Shown piece by piece: positions 25,052-37,526 of a DNA stretch of 64,000 nucleotides (position 1 is its first letter; every line of letters starts with the position of its first letter). Origin of the DNA: Streptomyces sp. SID12488 (GTDB lineage Bacteria > Actinomycetota > Actinomycetes > Streptomycetales > Streptomycetaceae). Both the position numbers and the translations under genes were made by a program. The notes below the pieces were generated by a model. It was not told the DNA's origin. It saw nothing but the letters and a program-made list of their open reading frames with translations, and did no database searches. The DNA lies in assembly GCF_010548275.1 (NCBI RefSeq), contig NZ_JAAGLT010000007.1, positions 186,001 to 250,000 of the forward strand. Reading direction: 5' to 3'.

Positions 25052-26310
25052 CCCGACACGCGGTGGTGACCGGCGTGGGCGTGGTCGCCCCGGGCGGCAC
25101 CGGCGCCAAGGCGTTCTGGGACCTGCTCTCCGCGGGACGCACGGCCACCCGGGGGATCACCCTGTTCGACCCGGAAGGCTTCCGCTCCCGTATCGCCGCC
25201 GAGTGCGATTTCGACCCCGGGACCGTCCTGACCCCGGAACAGATCACACGTATGGACCGCTACGTGCAGTTCGGCGTGGCCGCCGCACAGGAGGCGCTCG
25301 CCGAGGCCGGCCTCGAACCCGACGAGGAAGCGTCCTGGCGTACCGCCGTCTCCATGGGCAGCGCGGTGGGCGGCACCACCCGGCTGGAGACCGAGTACGT
25401 CGCGGCCAGCGCTCGCGGCGCGGCCTGGACGGTCGACCACCGCAAGGTCTCCGCCGACCTGTTCCGGGTGTTCTCGCCCGCGCCGCTGGCCGGAGAGGTC
25501 GCCGAGCTGGCCGGCGCCCGGGGGCCCGTGCACACCGTGTCCACCGGCTGCACCTCCGGACTCGACGCGATCGGATACGCGCTGCGCCTCATCGAGGAGG
25601 GCAAGGCGGACGTCGTCATCGCCGGCGCCGCCGAGTCCCCCATCTCACCGATCACGGTGGCCTGCTTCGACGCCATCCGGGCCACCTCCACCCGTAACGA
25701 CGACCCGGCCCACGCCTCCCGGCCCTTCGACCGCACCCGCGACGGCTTCGTACTGGGGGAGGGGGCCGCCGTACTCGTCATCGAGGAGGCCGAACACGCC
25801 AGGCGGCGCGGCGCGCGGGCCCGCTGCCAGGTCAGCGGCTTCGCCACCCGGGGCAACGCCTACCACATGACCGGCCTGACCAGGGAGGGCCTGGAGATGG
25901 CCGAGGCCATCGATCAAGCACTGTGGCAGGCTCGCGTGGACCCCTCCGCCGTCGACTACGTCAACGCCCACGGCTCCGGCACCCAGCAGAACGACCGTCA
26001 TGAGACCGCCGCCGTCAAGAAGGCGCTCGGCGCGCACGCCCACGACACCCTCGTCAGCTCCATCAAGTCGATGGTGGGGCACTCGCTCGGCGCCATCGGC
26101 GCCATCGAACTCGTGGCCTGCGTCCTGGCGATGGACAACGACACGGTCCCGCCGACGGCCAACCTGGAGGTCCCGGACCCGGAGTGCGACCTCGACTACG
26201 TGCCGCTCCAGGCCCGAGAGGCCCCGCTGCGCAACATCCTGTCGGTCGGCAGCGGATTCGGCGGCTTCCAGTCCGCCGTCGTCCTCACCCCGGGGGAGCT
26301 CGCGCGATGA
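25048..26310 (+). CDS. Type II PKS ketosynthase alpha (KS)
   Basis: A 420-residue ketosynthase. The active-site Cys is C168 in [13 protein letters not shown]; the two catalytic His residues are in [12 protein letters not shown] and [10 protein letters not shown]. With the CLF encoded immediately after, it builds the poly-beta-ketone chain from malonyl units on the ACP. GTG 25048 and the CLF ATG each overlap by 4 nt, giving the 1:1 coupling usual for this heterodimer. Chain length cannot be read from the KS alone. Confidence 0.96.
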   Translation: MTRHAVVTGVGVVAPGGTGAKAFWDLLSAGRTATRGITLFDPEGFRSRIAAECDFDPGTVLTPEQITRMDRYVQFGVAAAQEALAEAGLEPDEEASWRTAVSMGSAVGGTTRLETEYVAASARGAAWTVDHRKVSADLFRVFSPAPLAGEVAELAGARGPVHTVSTGCTSGLDAIGYALRLIEEGKADVVIAGAAESPISPITVACFDAIRATSTRNDDPAHASRPFDRTRDGFVLGEGAAVLVIEEAEHARRRGARARCQVSGFATRGNAYHMTGLTREGLEMAEAIDQALWQARVDPSAVDYVNAHGSGTQQNDRHETAAVKKALGAHAHDTLVSSIKSMVGHSLGAIGAIELVACVLAMDNDTVPPTANLEVPDPECDLDYVPLQAREAPLRNILSVGSGFGGFQSAVVLTPGELAR

Positions 26311-27530
26311 CACGGCGGACCGCCCTCACCGGCATCGGGGTGATCGCTCCCTCCGGCGTGGGAGCCGACACGTTCTGGCGCTCGGCGCTGGACGGCCGTG
26401 GCGTCCTCGGCAGACTCTCCCGGTATCCGTCCGACGGATATCCCCTGACCGTCGTGGGTGAGGTGCGCGACTACGACCCGGCCTCGGTGATCGACTCGCG
26501 CGTCACGGTGCAGACCGACCGGTTCACCCAGTTCGCGCTCGCCGCCGCCGACCTCGCCCTGGAACAGGCCGACCTGCGGCCCGACACGCTGCCGCTGTAC
26601 TCCTTCGGCGCCGTCACGGCGAGCGCCGCCGGGGGCGTCGAGTTCGGGCAGCGTGAGATCGAGCGGCTGTGGAGCAGGGGACCGGGGCACGTCGGCCCGT
26701 ACCAGTCCATCGCGTGGTTCTACGCGGCCAGCACCGGACAACTGTCGATCCGGCACGGCCTCAAGGGTCCCTGCGGAGTCCTTGTCGCCGACGAGTCCGG
26801 TGGCCTGGACGCCATTGCCCACGCCGCCCGGGACATCCGCTACGGCGCCACAGCCATGCTCGTCGGCGGCGCCGAGGCACCGTTCGCCCCGTTCTCCATG
26901 GCCTGCCAGTACGGCCACGGAATGCTCAGCGAGTCACAGGACGCCGACCACGCCTACCTCCCCTTCGGCACCGGGGCACGCGGCTTCACCCCCGCGGAGG
27001 GCGGCGCCATGCTCGTCCTGGAGGAAGCGGAAGCGGCCCGCGCCCGGGGAGCCGAACCGTGGGCGCACATCGCGGGCCACGCCGGCACGCACACCGGCCC
27101 GCTGCGCCACGAACAGAGCGCGGAAGGACTCGCCAAGGCCATCCTCGGGGCCCTTGACGAGGCGGAGTGCGCACCCCACGACATCGGCGTGGTCTTCGCC
27201 GACGGACTGGGTGTCCCGGCCGCGGACCGCGCGGAGGTGAAAGCCCTTCAGGACGTCTTCGGTCCCGGTCTCGGCTCCGTCCCGGTGACCGTCCCGAAGT
27301 CCGGCTTCGGACGGGCCTACGCGGGAGCCGCCGCCATCGACGTCGCGCTCGCCGCCCTCACCCTGCGCCACGGCCTCATCCCGCCCACCCCGTACGTCAC
27401 CTCGACCCCGTACGACATCGACCTGGTGACCGGCGCTCCCCGTCCCACCGGCGCGCGTGCCGCACTCGTCCTGGCCCGAGGCATTGCGGGCGGCAACTCG
27501 GCACTGGTCCTGCGCGCCCCCACGACCTGA
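26307..27530 (+). CDS. Type II PKS chain length factor (KS beta)
   Basis: A 407-residue KS paralogue without the catalytic Cys: the position aligned with KS C168 is E163 in [11 protein letters not shown]. Classical chain length factors have Gln here, which is linked to malonyl decarboxylation, so Glu is uncommon in my experience of the family. The second half retains the thiolase fold but lacks the KS His motifs. With KS alpha it sets chain length. ATG 26307 overlaps the KS stop; the longer open frame from 26184 lies within KS and is not used. Confidence 0.94.
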   Translation: MTRRTALTGIGVIAPSGVGADTFWRSALDGRGVLGRLSRYPSDGYPLTVVGEVRDYDPASVIDSRVTVQTDRFTQFALAAADLALEQADLRPDTLPLYSFGAVTASAAGGVEFGQREIERLWSRGPGHVGPYQSIAWFYAASTGQLSIRHGLKGPCGVLVADESGGLDAIAHAARDIRYGATAMLVGGAEAPFAPFSMACQYGHGMLSESQDADHAYLPFGTGARGFTPAEGGAMLVLEEAEAARARGAEPWAHIAGHAGTHTGPLRHEQSAEGLAKAILGALDEAECAPHDIGVVFADGLGVPAADRAEVKALQDVFGPGLGSVPVTVPKSGFGRAYAGAAAIDVALAALTLRHGLIPPTPYVTSTPYDIDLVTGAPRPTGARAALVLARGIAGGNSALVLRAPTT

Positions 27531-27581
27531 CCCGACCCGGCCCCGACCGGGGCCCTGTGAGCACCACTCCGGAGGAGAGAC

Positions 27582-29528
<1,947 letters not shown>

Positions 29529-29574
29529 GAGGCCGGCACCGAGTCCACCGACCCAGACAAGTGAGGCAGGGACC

Positions 29575-30705
29575 ATGTCCGTCACCAAACTGGAGAGTTC
29601 CCCGGTAGAGGAGGCCGTCCGCCTGGCGGCGACCCTCCCGGACCGCGCGTTGGAAGTGGAGTCCGGCCGCACCGTGCCGGCCGACCTGGTGGGTGAACTG
29701 CGCACCGCGGGCTTGTTCAGCCTGATGACGCCGGCCTCGCTCGGCGGCCACGAAGCCGACCCGCTCACGATCGTCAGGGTCGTCGAGGAGCTGAGCCGCG
29801 GCGACGCCGCCACGGGGTGGACCGTCCTGATCGGCCAGGGCGCCGGCTATCTCGCCTGGCTGGAGGCCGAGGCGGCCGAGGAGATCGTGAGCGCCACTCC
29901 CGCGCCGCTGGTCACCGGCTCGATGGCACCCCTCGGCACAGCCGTCGACACCGGCGACGGCGGTATCCGGCTCACCGGCCGCTGGCCCTACACCAGCGGC
30001 TGCGGGCTCTCCGACCACCTCGTCGCCGGTTACCGTCCGGCCGCCGGGCCGCCCCGCTTCGCCCTGCTGCCCCGCGCCTCCGTCACCGTCCACGACACCT
30101 GGCGTGTCGCCGGGCTGCGCGGCACCGGCAGCCACGACATCGAGGTGACGGACCTGCTCGTCCCGCACCGGTTCACCTTCGACCCGTACGGCCCGGCGCG
30201 CGAAGAGGGACCGCTGTACCGACTGCCGTACATGACCTACCTGCTCGTCGCCATGGCCGGCTTCCCGCTCGGAGCCGCCCGGCGCATCGTGGACGAGTAT
30301 CGCGGGATCGTTCTCGCCAAACGCAACACCGAGCGGACGCTGCTCGCGCAAACCCCCATCGTGCAGGCCGAGATCGCCCGCTGCGAGGCCACCGTCGGCG
30401 CCGCCCGGGCCTTCGTGTACGAGGCCGTGGGCCAGGTCTGGGAGGAGACCCGGGACGGCGTCGCCTCACCGGAGTCCCGCGCCCGGCTGACCAGCGCCGT
30501 CCAGCACGCCATGCGGGCCACGCTCGATGTCGCCGACTCCGCGATGCGGGCCTGCGGAGCGAGCCAGCTCTACAACCGGGCGCCGCTCCAGCGCTACTTC
30601 CGCGACGTCCAGACCGCCGCACAGCACATCGCCTTCGGCCTGGAGGCGCAGCGCCGCGTCGGCTCCGTCCTGCTCGGCCAGGACGTCCCCGACTTCCTCA
30701 TCTGA
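29575..30705 (+). CDS. Acyl-CoA-dehydrogenase-fold flavin monooxygenase, copy 2
   Basis: A 376-residue paralogue of the preceding gene, with SRGDAATGWTVLIGQ, DTWRVAGLRGTGSHDIEV and YMTYLLVAMAGFPLG at matching places. Tandem duplication followed by divergence is likely, giving two ring hydroxylases of different position or one structural and one catalytic partner. ATG 29575 is chosen because homology starts there; the upstream extension lies within copy 1. Confidence 0.83.
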   Translation: MSVTKLESSPVEEAVRLAATLPDRALEVESGRTVPADLVGELRTAGLFSLMTPASLGGHEADPLTIVRVVEELSRGDAATGWTVLIGQGAGYLAWLEAEAAEEIVSATPAPLVTGSMAPLGTAVDTGDGGIRLTGRWPYTSGCGLSDHLVAGYRPAAGPPRFALLPRASVTVHDTWRVAGLRGTGSHDIEVTDLLVPHRFTFDPYGPAREEGPLYRLPYMTYLLVAMAGFPLGAARRIVDEYRGIVLAKRNTERTLLAQTPIVQAEIARCEATVGAARAFVYEAVGQVWEETRDGVASPESRARLTSAVQHAMRATLDVADSAMRACGASQLYNRAPLQRYFRDVQTAAQHIAFGLEAQRRVGSVLLGQDVPDFLI

Positions 30706-30754
30706 CCGCGCCCCGGCCGTCCCGCCCCTCCCGTCGTCGAACCAGGAGAGCCAG

Positions 30755-31084
30755 ATGTACCGAAGCCTGATCGTCGCCCGAATGCTGCCCGATGCCGCAC
30801 CGGACATCGCAGACATCTTCGGGCGCTCCGACCGTGACTCCGACCTGCCGAAGACCATCGGTGTCCGCTCACGCACCCTCTTCCAGTTCGGTGAGGTGTA
30901 TCTCCACCTCGTGGAGGGCGTCGAACCGGTCGAGGCGGCCGTCACCCGCAACCGCAAGCACCCCGAGTTCCGGCGCATCAGCGAGGAACTCGGCCCGTTC
31001 GTGGCGGCGTACGACCCGGAGACCTGGCGCGAGCCCAAGGACGCCATGGCCCACGAGTTCTACCGCTGGGAACGCGATGCCTGA
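30755..31084 (+). CDS. TcmI-family polyketide cyclase
   Basis: A 109-residue ferredoxin-like cyclase. The start MYRSLIVARMLPDAAPDIA and the LFQFGEVYLHLVEG strand match TcmI, which closes the last ring(s) of tetracenomycin-type and pentangular polyketides. A 4-6-ring product is therefore more likely than a simple anthracycline or naphthoquinone. AGGAG sits 7 nt before the ATG. Its 3' end overlaps the next ORF by 8 nt. Confidence 0.92.
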   Translation: MYRSLIVARMLPDAAPDIADIFGRSDRDSDLPKTIGVRSRTLFQFGEVYLHLVEGVEPVEAAVTRNRKHPEFRRISEELGPFVAAYDPETWREPKDAMAHEFYRWERDA

Positions 31085-31304
31085 GCGGACCCGCCGGCGC
31101 GACCGCGTGTGGCACCCGTTCGAATACGGCTACCAGGCGCCCCCGTACGCGTCACTGCAGTACCGGTTCTGGTGCGCCTTCGCCCAAGGCCTCATGCACA
31201 TGGGCTGGTGGTGGGGCCTGGCCCAGCCGCACCTCATGTTCCCCGACAGGCACTCACCCGACCGCCGCTCACCCGATCGGCGTTCAGAGGAAGGCACACC
31301 ATGA
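31077..31304 (+). CDS. Small Trp/Tyr/His-rich protein of unknown function
   Basis: A 75-residue ORF, coupled by an 8-nt overlap to the TcmI cyclase and a 4-nt overlap to the methyltransferase, so it is very likely translated. The N-terminal half is rich in aromatic residues (WHPFEYGYQAPPYASLQYRF, then MGWWWG) and His; the tail has the short repeat SPDRRSPDRRS, reflecting a DNA repeat near 31250-31280. No family recognised. It may bind a polyketide intermediate or assist a cyclase. Confidence 0.65.
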   Translation: MPERTRRRDRVWHPFEYGYQAPPYASLQYRFWCAFAQGLMHMGWWWGLAQPHLMFPDRHSPDRRSPDRRSEEGTP

Positions 31305-32377
31305 CCGGAGCCCCCCGGCCGGACGCCGTCGCACTCAACGAACTGGTCGTCACCACCGCCCCGTGGGCCTTCCAGAGCCTCTACGTGGCGGCCAAGCTCG
31401 GCCTCGCGGACGCCCTCGCGCAGGGGCCCAGGTCCAGTGACGACCTCGCCGGGGAGACCGGCGCGCACCCCGGCGCTCTCTACCGCTTCTGCCGGGCCCT
31501 CGCGGCCCTCGGCGTGCTGGACGAGCACCCCGGCCAGGTCTTCGGCACGACCGCGATGGGGGCGGCCCTGAGCTCCGACGCCCCACGCGGTCTGCGTCAC
31601 TTCATCATCGTCAACGGCGAGGAGAGCTTCCGTGCCTGGGCGGAGGTGATGCACACCGTCCGCACCGGCCGCGCGGCATTCGACCATGTCTACGGCCTCT
31701 CGCACTTCGCCTATCTCGCCCGGGAGTCCGACGCCAGCACCTCCTTCAACGCGATGGCGAAGACGGGCGCGCCGACCGAAACGGTCGACCGCTGCGACTT
31801 CTCCGACGACCAGGTCGTCGTGGACGTCGGCGGAGGCGCGGGCGGACTTCTGGCCCACCTCCTGGAGCGGAACCCCAAGCTGAAGGGCATCCTTCTGGAC
31901 ACCCCCGCGGGCGTCGCCCAGGCCCCGGACCTGTTCCGGTCCCGCGACGTGCTGGACCGGGCCGAGATCCGCGGAGGCAGCTTCTTCGACTCCGATTCCG
32001 TCCCCACCGGCGGCGACAGCTACGTTCTGTCCCGCGTCATCCACGACTGGAACGACGAGGACGCGCTGCGGATCCTGCGCGCCGTCCGCCGGGCGATGCC
32101 CACGGGCGCGCGACTGGTCCTCATCGACAAGGTGATCCCCGATGTCGCCGGATTCCACCCGGGCAAGTTCTCCGACCTGCAGATGCTGGTCGTACTCGGC
32201 GGCCAGGAACGCACGCTCGCCGAACTCACGGCGCTGCTGGACCGCGCCGGCTTCCGCCTGACCGACGTACAGATGCCCGAGGTCGGCCAGGACGCGCCCT
32301 GGGCGGAGGCACTGATCCTGGCGACCCCGGCCGACACCGGTTCCGGCTCCCGCTCCGACGAGAGGACCGAACGATGA
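31301..32377 (+). CDS. O-methyltransferase (family 2), third copy
   Basis: A 358-residue methyltransferase of the same family as those at 7365 and 10159 but more distant: [16 protein letters not shown] in the dimerisation part, motif [12 protein letters not shown], and [11 protein letters not shown] with the catalytic His. Its TcmO-like architecture suits phenol or carboxyl O-methylation. It directly precedes and overlaps metK (ATGA), linking methyl transfer and SAM supply in one transcript. Confidence 0.9.
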   Translation: MTGAPRPDAVALNELVVTTAPWAFQSLYVAAKLGLADALAQGPRSSDDLAGETGAHPGALYRFCRALAALGVLDEHPGQVFGTTAMGAALSSDAPRGLRHFIIVNGEESFRAWAEVMHTVRTGRAAFDHVYGLSHFAYLARESDASTSFNAMAKTGAPTETVDRCDFSDDQVVVDVGGGAGGLLAHLLERNPKLKGILLDTPAGVAQAPDLFRSRDVLDRAEIRGGSFFDSDSVPTGGDSYVLSRVIHDWNDEDALRILRAVRRAMPTGARLVLIDKVIPDVAGFHPGKFSDLQMLVVLGGQERTLAELTALLDRAGFRLTDVQMPEVGQDAPWAEALILATPADTGSGSRSDERTER

Positions 32378-33624
32378 CCAGTGCACGATCCCGACAGAGC
32401 AAGGGGCTGCGCCTCTTCACCTCGGAGTCCGTCACCGCGGGCCACCCCGACAAGATCGCCGACCAGATCAGCGACACGGTCCTCGACGCGCTGCTGACCG
32501 AGGACCCGCACTCGCGGGTGGCCGTCGAGACCCTGATCACCACCGGTCAGGTACACATCGCCGGGGAAGTGACCACACGGGCGTACGCGCCGATCGCGCA
32601 GCTCGTGCGCGACAGGATCCTGGAGATCGGCTACGACTCCTCGGCCAAGGGCTTCGACGGCGCCTCCTGCGGCGTGTCGGTGTCGATCGGCGCCCAGTCG
32701 CCGGACATCGCGCAGGGTGTGGACACCGCGTACGAGCAGCGCGTCGAGGGCGGCGCGGCGGGGGAGAAAGGGGATGAGCTCGACAGGCAGGGCGCCGGCG
32801 ACCAGGGCCTGATGTTCGGCTACGCGTGCGACGAGACGCCGGAGCTGATGCCGCTCCCGATCCACCTCGCCCACCGGCTCGCCCAGCGGCTCTCGGAAGT
32901 GCGCAGGAACGGGACCGTCCCGTATCTGCGCCCCGACGGCAAGACCCAGGTCACCATCGAGTACGACGGTGACAAGGCCGTCCGCCTGGACACGGTCGTC
33001 GTCTCCTCGCAGCACGCTCCGGGGATCGACCTGGACTCCCTCCTCACCCCCGACATCCGCGAGTCGGTCGTGGAACCCGAGCTCAGGGCCCTCCTCGATG
33101 ACGGCGTCAAACTGGACACCGAGGGCTACCGCCTGCTGGTCAACCCGACCGGCCGCTTCGAGATCGGCGGCCCGATGGGCGACGCGGGCCTCACCGGCCG
33201 CAAGATCATCATCGACACGTACGGCGGCATGGCCCGGCACGGCGGCGGCGCCTTCTCGGGCAAGGACCCGTCCAAGGTGGACCGGTCGGCGGCGTACGCG
33301 ATGCGCTGGGTCGCGAAGAACATCGTGGCCGCGGGCCTCGCCTCGCGCTGCGAGGTCCAGGTCGCGTACGCGATCGGCAAGGCCGAGCCGGTGGGCCTCT
33401 TCGTCGAGGCGTTCGGTACGAACACGGTCGACATGAGCCGCATCGAGAGCGCCATCAGCGAGGTGTTCGACCTCCGCCCGGCCGCGATCATCCGCGACCT
33501 CGACCTGCTGCGCCCGATCTACGCCCAGACGGCGGCGTACGGTCACTTCGGCCGCGAACTGCCCGACTTCAGCTGGGAGAAGACAGACCGGGTGGCGGCT
33601 CTGCGCACGGCCGCGGGAGTCTGA
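32374..33624 (+). CDS. metK: S-adenosylmethionine synthetase
   Basis: A 416-residue MAT with [16 protein letters not shown] near the N-terminus, ATP/methionine motifs and [20 protein letters not shown] late in the chain. It makes SAM from methionine and ATP for the cluster methyltransferases. Full length and intact. Being inside the polyketide operon, it is presumably a second copy beside the housekeeping metK elsewhere in the genome. One base separates it from the kinase gene. Confidence 0.95.
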   Translation: MTSARSRQSKGLRLFTSESVTAGHPDKIADQISDTVLDALLTEDPHSRVAVETLITTGQVHIAGEVTTRAYAPIAQLVRDRILEIGYDSSAKGFDGASCGVSVSIGAQSPDIAQGVDTAYEQRVEGGAAGEKGDELDRQGAGDQGLMFGYACDETPELMPLPIHLAHRLAQRLSEVRRNGTVPYLRPDGKTQVTIEYDGDKAVRLDTVVVSSQHAPGIDLDSLLTPDIRESVVEPELRALLDDGVKLDTEGYRLLVNPTGRFEIGGPMGDAGLTGRKIIIDTYGGMARHGGGAFSGKDPSKVDRSAAYAMRWVAKNIVAAGLASRCEVQVAYAIGKAEPVGLFVEAFGTNTVDMSRIESAISEVFDLRPAAIIRDLDLLRPIYAQTAAYGHFGRELPDFSWEKTDRVAALRTAAGV

Positions 33625-33625
33625 G

Positions 33626-34609
33626 ATGCGGATCGCGGTCACCGGCTCCATCGCCACCGACCATCTGACGGTCTTCCCCGGCCGGTTCACCGAACAGCTC
33701 ATCGCCGATCGGCTGGACACCGTCTCCCTGTCCTTCCTCGTCGACGACCTGGAGGTACGCCGAGGAGGAGTCGCCGCGAACATCTCCTTCGGTCTGGGCC
33801 TCCTCGGTCTCACCCCCGTACTGGTGGGCGCCGCCGGCACGGACTTCGCGGAGTACGACGTCTGGCTGCGCGTCCACGGCGTCGACACCGGCTCGGTGAA
33901 GGTGAGCCGGACCCGCCACACAGCCCGCTTCATGTGCACGACGGACGCCGACCAGAACCAGATCGCCGTCTTCTACGCCGGAGCCATGAGCGAGGCCCGC
34001 GACATCGCGCTCTCCGATGTCGCGGCCCGTGTCGGCGGACTCGACCTGGTGGTGGTGGCCCCCGACGACCCGGCGGCCATGGCGCGGCACACCGCCGAGT
34101 GCCGGGCGCTGGGCATCGCCCGGGTCGCCGACCCCTCGCAGCAGCTGGCTCGTCTCATCGGCGACGAGGCGCGCCAACTCGTCGACGGCGCCCAGCTGTT
34201 GTTCACCAACGAATACGAGGCCGCGCTGCTCCAGGAGCGCACCGGCTGGACCGAGAAGCAGGTCCTCGACCGGGTCGGCACCTGGATCGTCACCCGCGGC
34301 GGCTCCGGTACGACCGTCAGGGCCGGTGGTGCCACAGCCCTCACCGTCCCCGCCGTACCGACCGAGCGCATCGCCGACCCGACGGGCGGCGGCGACGCCT
34401 TCCGCGCCGGATACCTCGCCGGCCTGGGCCGCGGTCTGTCACCGGAACGCTCGGCCCAGGTCGGCTCCGCCCTGGCGACCACCGTCCTGGAGACGATCGG
34501 CACCCAGGAGTACAAGCTGGTCCCCGCCGAGTTCTCGACCCGTGTCGCCGACGCGTACGGACCAGTGGCGGCAGCGGAGATCGCGGCACGAGTGGTGGGC
34601 CGGGGATGA
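33626..34609 (+). CDS. PfkB-family sugar/nucleoside kinase (adenosine kinase candidate)
   Basis: A 327-residue PfkB kinase with the N-terminal [15 protein letters not shown] (substrate glycine pair) and the C-terminal ATP/anion-hole motif [20 protein letters not shown], which carries the catalytic Asp. Between metK and metF, the likely substrate is adenosine released from S-adenosylhomocysteine, removing product inhibition of methylation. Such kinases accompany SAM recycling genes in other Streptomyces clusters. Confidence 0.87.
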   Translation: MRIAVTGSIATDHLTVFPGRFTEQLIADRLDTVSLSFLVDDLEVRRGGVAANISFGLGLLGLTPVLVGAAGTDFAEYDVWLRVHGVDTGSVKVSRTRHTARFMCTTDADQNQIAVFYAGAMSEARDIALSDVAARVGGLDLVVVAPDDPAAMARHTAECRALGIARVADPSQQLARLIGDEARQLVDGAQLLFTNEYEAALLQERTGWTEKQVLDRVGTWIVTRGGSGTTVRAGGATALTVPAVPTERIADPTGGGDAFRAGYLAGLGRGLSPERSAQVGSALATTVLETIGTQEYKLVPAEFSTRVADAYGPVAAAEIAARVVGRG

Positions 34610-34670
34610 ACGAAAGGCCGGGCACGGGCACCGACCGTTCCGCCGCCCCGCGCGAAGCGGGGAGAGGCTC

Positions 34671-35537
34671 ATGACGACGTTCTCCTTCGAGTTCTTCCCG
34701 CCCCGCACCACGAAGGGCGAACGCACCCTCTGGGACGCCATCCGGCGGGTGGAGGCCCACCACCCCGAGTTCGTCTCCGTCACCTACGGGGCGGGGGGCT
34801 CCTCACGCGACCGGACGATCGACATCACCAGGCGCATCGCGGCCGAGACGACCTTGCGTCCCGTCGCCCACCTCACCGCGGTCGGTCACTCCGTCGCCGA
34901 GCTGCGCCACATCATCGGCATGTACGCGGATGCCGGCATCCGCGACGTACTGGTGCTGCGCGGAGACCCGCCCGGCGACCCCAGGGGCCGCTGGACAGCA
35001 CACCCGCAGGGTTTCACCTACGCACAGGAACTCGTCGAACTCGTGCGATCCCTGGGTGACTTCACGATCGGTGTGGCCGCCTTCCCCGAGCGGCATCCGC
35101 GATCGGCGGACTGGGAGTCGGACATCCGGCACTTCGTGGCGAAGTGCTGCGCCGGTGCCGACTACGCCATCACGCAGATGTTCTTCCGGACCGAGGACTA
35201 CCTGAGGCTGCGCGACCGGGTCGCTGCCGCGGGCTGCGACATTCCGATCATCCCGGAGATCATGCCCGCCACCGACGTACGCCAGATCCGCCGCTTCGCC
35301 GAGTTGTCCGGCGCCACCTTCCCCGAGGACCTCGCCCACCGCCTCGAAGCTGCGCGCGACGACCCCGTCGCAGGGCACCGCGTCGGAGTCGAGCACGCCA
35401 CCGCCATGGCGGAACGTCTCCTCGGCGAAGGCGCGCCCGGGCTGCACTACATCACCCTGAACCGCGCCACCGCCGCCCTCGACGTTCACCGCAACGTCCA
35501 GACCTCAAGGAGCCTCAGTGGCCACGGACTTCGCTGA
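34671..35537 (+). CDS. metF: 5,10-Methylenetetrahydrofolate reductase
   Basis: A 288-residue TIM-barrel flavoenzyme: [18 protein letters not shown] start, [13 protein letters not shown], and [11 protein letters not shown] for FAD and folate binding. It produces 5-methyl-THF to regenerate methionine from homocysteine. GGAGAGGCTC precedes ATG 34671; the long open frame upstream runs through the kinase gene and is not used. The last ~7 codons overlap the start of the ahcY fragment in another frame. Confidence 0.94.
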   Translation: MTTFSFEFFPPRTTKGERTLWDAIRRVEAHHPEFVSVTYGAGGSSRDRTIDITRRIAAETTLRPVAHLTAVGHSVAELRHIIGMYADAGIRDVLVLRGDPPGDPRGRWTAHPQGFTYAQELVELVRSLGDFTIGVAAFPERHPRSADWESDIRHFVAKCCAGADYAITQMFFRTEDYLRLRDRVAAAGCDIPIIPEIMPATDVRQIRRFAELSGATFPEDLAHRLEAARDDPVAGHRVGVEHATAMAERLLGEGAPGLHYITLNRATAALDVHRNVQTSRSLSGHGLR

Positions 35538-35628
35538 CTTCAAGGCCGCTGATCTCTCCCTGGCCGAGTTCGGCCGCAAGGAGATCACTCTCACCGAGCA
35601 CGAGATACCCGGCCACTGCAGCTACTGA
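35518..35628 (+). pseudogene. Truncated adenosylhomocysteinase (ahcY N-terminal fragment)
   Basis: GTG at 35518 opens a 36-codon frame whose first ~32 residues ([18 protein letters not shown], then EHEIPG) match the very N-terminus of S-adenosylhomocysteine hydrolases, which are about 470-490 residues long. It ends in HCSY and TGA; the catalytic and NAD domains are gone. A good ribosome site (CAAGGAG) remains. With metK, kinase and metF intact on its left and accA starting 48 nt to its right, this is a deletion scar in a SAM-recycling cassette. Confidence 0.85.
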
Positions 35629-35676
35629 GACCACTCACCCGACGTCCGCGTTTTCTGGGGAGAGGGAGCCTCAATC

Positions 35677-37449
35677 GTGCGCAAGGTGCTCATCGCCAAC
35701 CGTGGCGAAATCGCTGTCCGCGTTGCCCGGGCCTGTCAGGATGCCGGGATCGCGAGCGTGGCCGTGTACGCCGACCCGGACCGGGACGCGCTTCATGTGC
35801 GTGCCGCGGATGAGGCGTTCGCTTTGGGCGGTGACACCCCGGCGAGCAGTTATCTCGACTTCGCCAAGGTGTTGCAGGCCGCCAAGGACTCGGGGGCGGA
35901 CGCGATCCATCCCGGGTACGGCTTCCTCTCGGAGAACGCCGACTTCGCCCAGGCAGTCATCGACGCCGGCCTGACCTGGATCGGCCCGCCCCCACAGGCC
36001 ATCCGTGACCTCGGCGACAAGGTCGCCGCCCGCCACATCGCCCAGCGTGCCGGCGCCCCCCTGGTCGCCGGCACCCCCGACCCCGTCTCCGGCGCCGACG
36101 AGGTCGTCGCCTTCGCCCAACAGCACGGCCTGCCCATCGCGATCAAGGCCGCCTTCGGCGGCGGCGGACGCGGCCTCAAAGTCGCCCGGAATCTCGAAGA
36201 GGTGCCGGAGCTGTTCGACTCGGCGGTCCGCGAGGCCGTGGCCGCGTTCGGACGCGGCGAATGCTTCGTCGAGCGCTACCTCGACAAACCCCGCCACGTG
36301 GAGACCCAGTGCCTGGCCGACTCCCACGGCAACGTGGTCGTCGTCTCCACCCGCGACTGCTCCCTGCAGCGCCGCCACCAGAAACTGGTCGAGGAGGCCC
36401 CCGCCCCCTTCCTGTCCGAGGCGCAGGTCGCGGAACTGTACGCGTCGTCCAAGGCCATCCTGAAGGAAGCCGGCTACGTCGGCGCCGGGACCGTCGAGTT
36501 CCTCGTCGGCACCGACGGCACGATCTCCTTCCTCGAGGTCAACACCCGCCTCCAGGTCGAACACCCCGTCACCGAGGAGGTCGCCGGCATCGACCTCGTC
36601 CGCGAAATGTTCCGCATCGCCGACGGCGAACCACTCGGCTACGGCGACCCCGAACTGCGCGGTCACTCCATCGAGTTCCGCATCAACGGCGAGGACCCCG
36701 GCCGCGGCTTCCTGCCCGCCCCCGGCACCGTCACCACCTTCACCCCACCCTCGGGTCCCGGTGTCCGCCTCGACGCGGGCGTCGAGTCCGGCAGCGTGAT
36801 CGGCCCGGCCTGGGACTCACTCCTCGCCAAGCTGATCGTCACCGGCGCCACCCGCGCCCAGGCCCTCCAACGGGCCGCCCGTGCGCTGGCCGAGTTCCAG
36901 GTCGAGGGCATGGCCACCGCCATCCCCTTCCACCGCAAGGTCGTCACCGACCCCGCGTTCGCACCCGAACTCACCGGCTCCGACGCTCCGTTCACGGTCC
37001 ACACCCGGTGGATCGAGACCGAGTTCGTCAACGAGATCCCCGCCTTCGCCGTGCCCGCCGACATCGAGGCGGACGAGGAGGCAGGCCGCGAGACCGTGGT
37101 CGTCGAGGTCGGCGGCAAGCGCCTGGAGGTCTCGCTGCCCATCTCCCTGGGCATGTCCCTGGCCCGCACCGGCCTCGCCGCCGGCGCCAAACCCAAACGC
37201 CGCGCCGCCAAGAAGACCGGCCCGGCAGCTTCCGGAGACACCCTCGCCTCCCCGATGCAGGGCACCATCGTCAAGGTCGCCGTCGAGGAAGGCCAGGAAG
37301 TCAAGGAAGGCGACCTCATCGTCGTCCTCGAAGCCATGAAGATGGAACAGCCCCTCAACGCCCACAAGACCGGCACCATCAAGGCCCTCGCCGCCGAAGT
37401 CGGCGCCTCCCTCACCTCCGGCGCCCCCATCTGCGAAATCATGGACTGA
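35677..37449 (+). CDS. accA: Acetyl/propionyl-CoA carboxylase alpha subunit (biotin carboxylase + BCCP)
   Basis: A 590-residue acyl-CoA carboxylase A subunit. The biotin carboxylase part has ATP-grasp residues around [15 protein letters not shown] and the C-terminal BCCP has the biotin site [11 protein letters not shown] (K555). It forms carboxybiotin for malonyl-CoA production, the extender for the type II PKS. No carboxyltransferase beta subunit is in the window, so a chromosomal partner must be used. GTG 35677 with GGGGAGAGGGAG upstream. Probably a duplicate of the housekeeping gene. Confidence 0.94.
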   Translation: MRKVLIANRGEIAVRVARACQDAGIASVAVYADPDRDALHVRAADEAFALGGDTPASSYLDFAKVLQAAKDSGADAIHPGYGFLSENADFAQAVIDAGLTWIGPPPQAIRDLGDKVAARHIAQRAGAPLVAGTPDPVSGADEVVAFAQQHGLPIAIKAAFGGGGRGLKVARNLEEVPELFDSAVREAVAAFGRGECFVERYLDKPRHVETQCLADSHGNVVVVSTRDCSLQRRHQKLVEEAPAPFLSEAQVAELYASSKAILKEAGYVGAGTVEFLVGTDGTISFLEVNTRLQVEHPVTEEVAGIDLVREMFRIADGEPLGYGDPELRGHSIEFRINGEDPGRGFLPAPGTVTTFTPPSGPGVRLDAGVESGSVIGPAWDSLLAKLIVTGATRAQALQRAARALAEFQVEGMATAIPFHRKVVTDPAFAPELTGSDAPFTVHTRWIETEFVNEIPAFAVPADIEADEEAGRETVVVEVGGKRLEVSLPISLGMSLARTGLAAGAKPKRRAAKKTGPAASGDTLASPMQGTIVKVAVEEGQEVKEGDLIVVLEAMKMEQPLNAHKTGTIKALAAEVGASLTSGAPICEIMD

Positions 37450-37526
37450 GCAGAAACAGCCGTAGGGCACAAGGCATACGACCAGCCCGCCGCCGCCGGC
37501 CCACCCCTCTCACCGCAGGAGCAGTC

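Noticed and set aside
27531..27581. GGCCCC/GGGGCC hairpin between the chain length factor and ACP genes
   Set aside because: Only a 6-bp stem inside a tightly spaced operon; not convincing as a terminator.
32340..32374. SAM riboswitch upstream of metK
   Set aside because: There is no leader: metK overlaps the methyltransferase gene by 4 nt.
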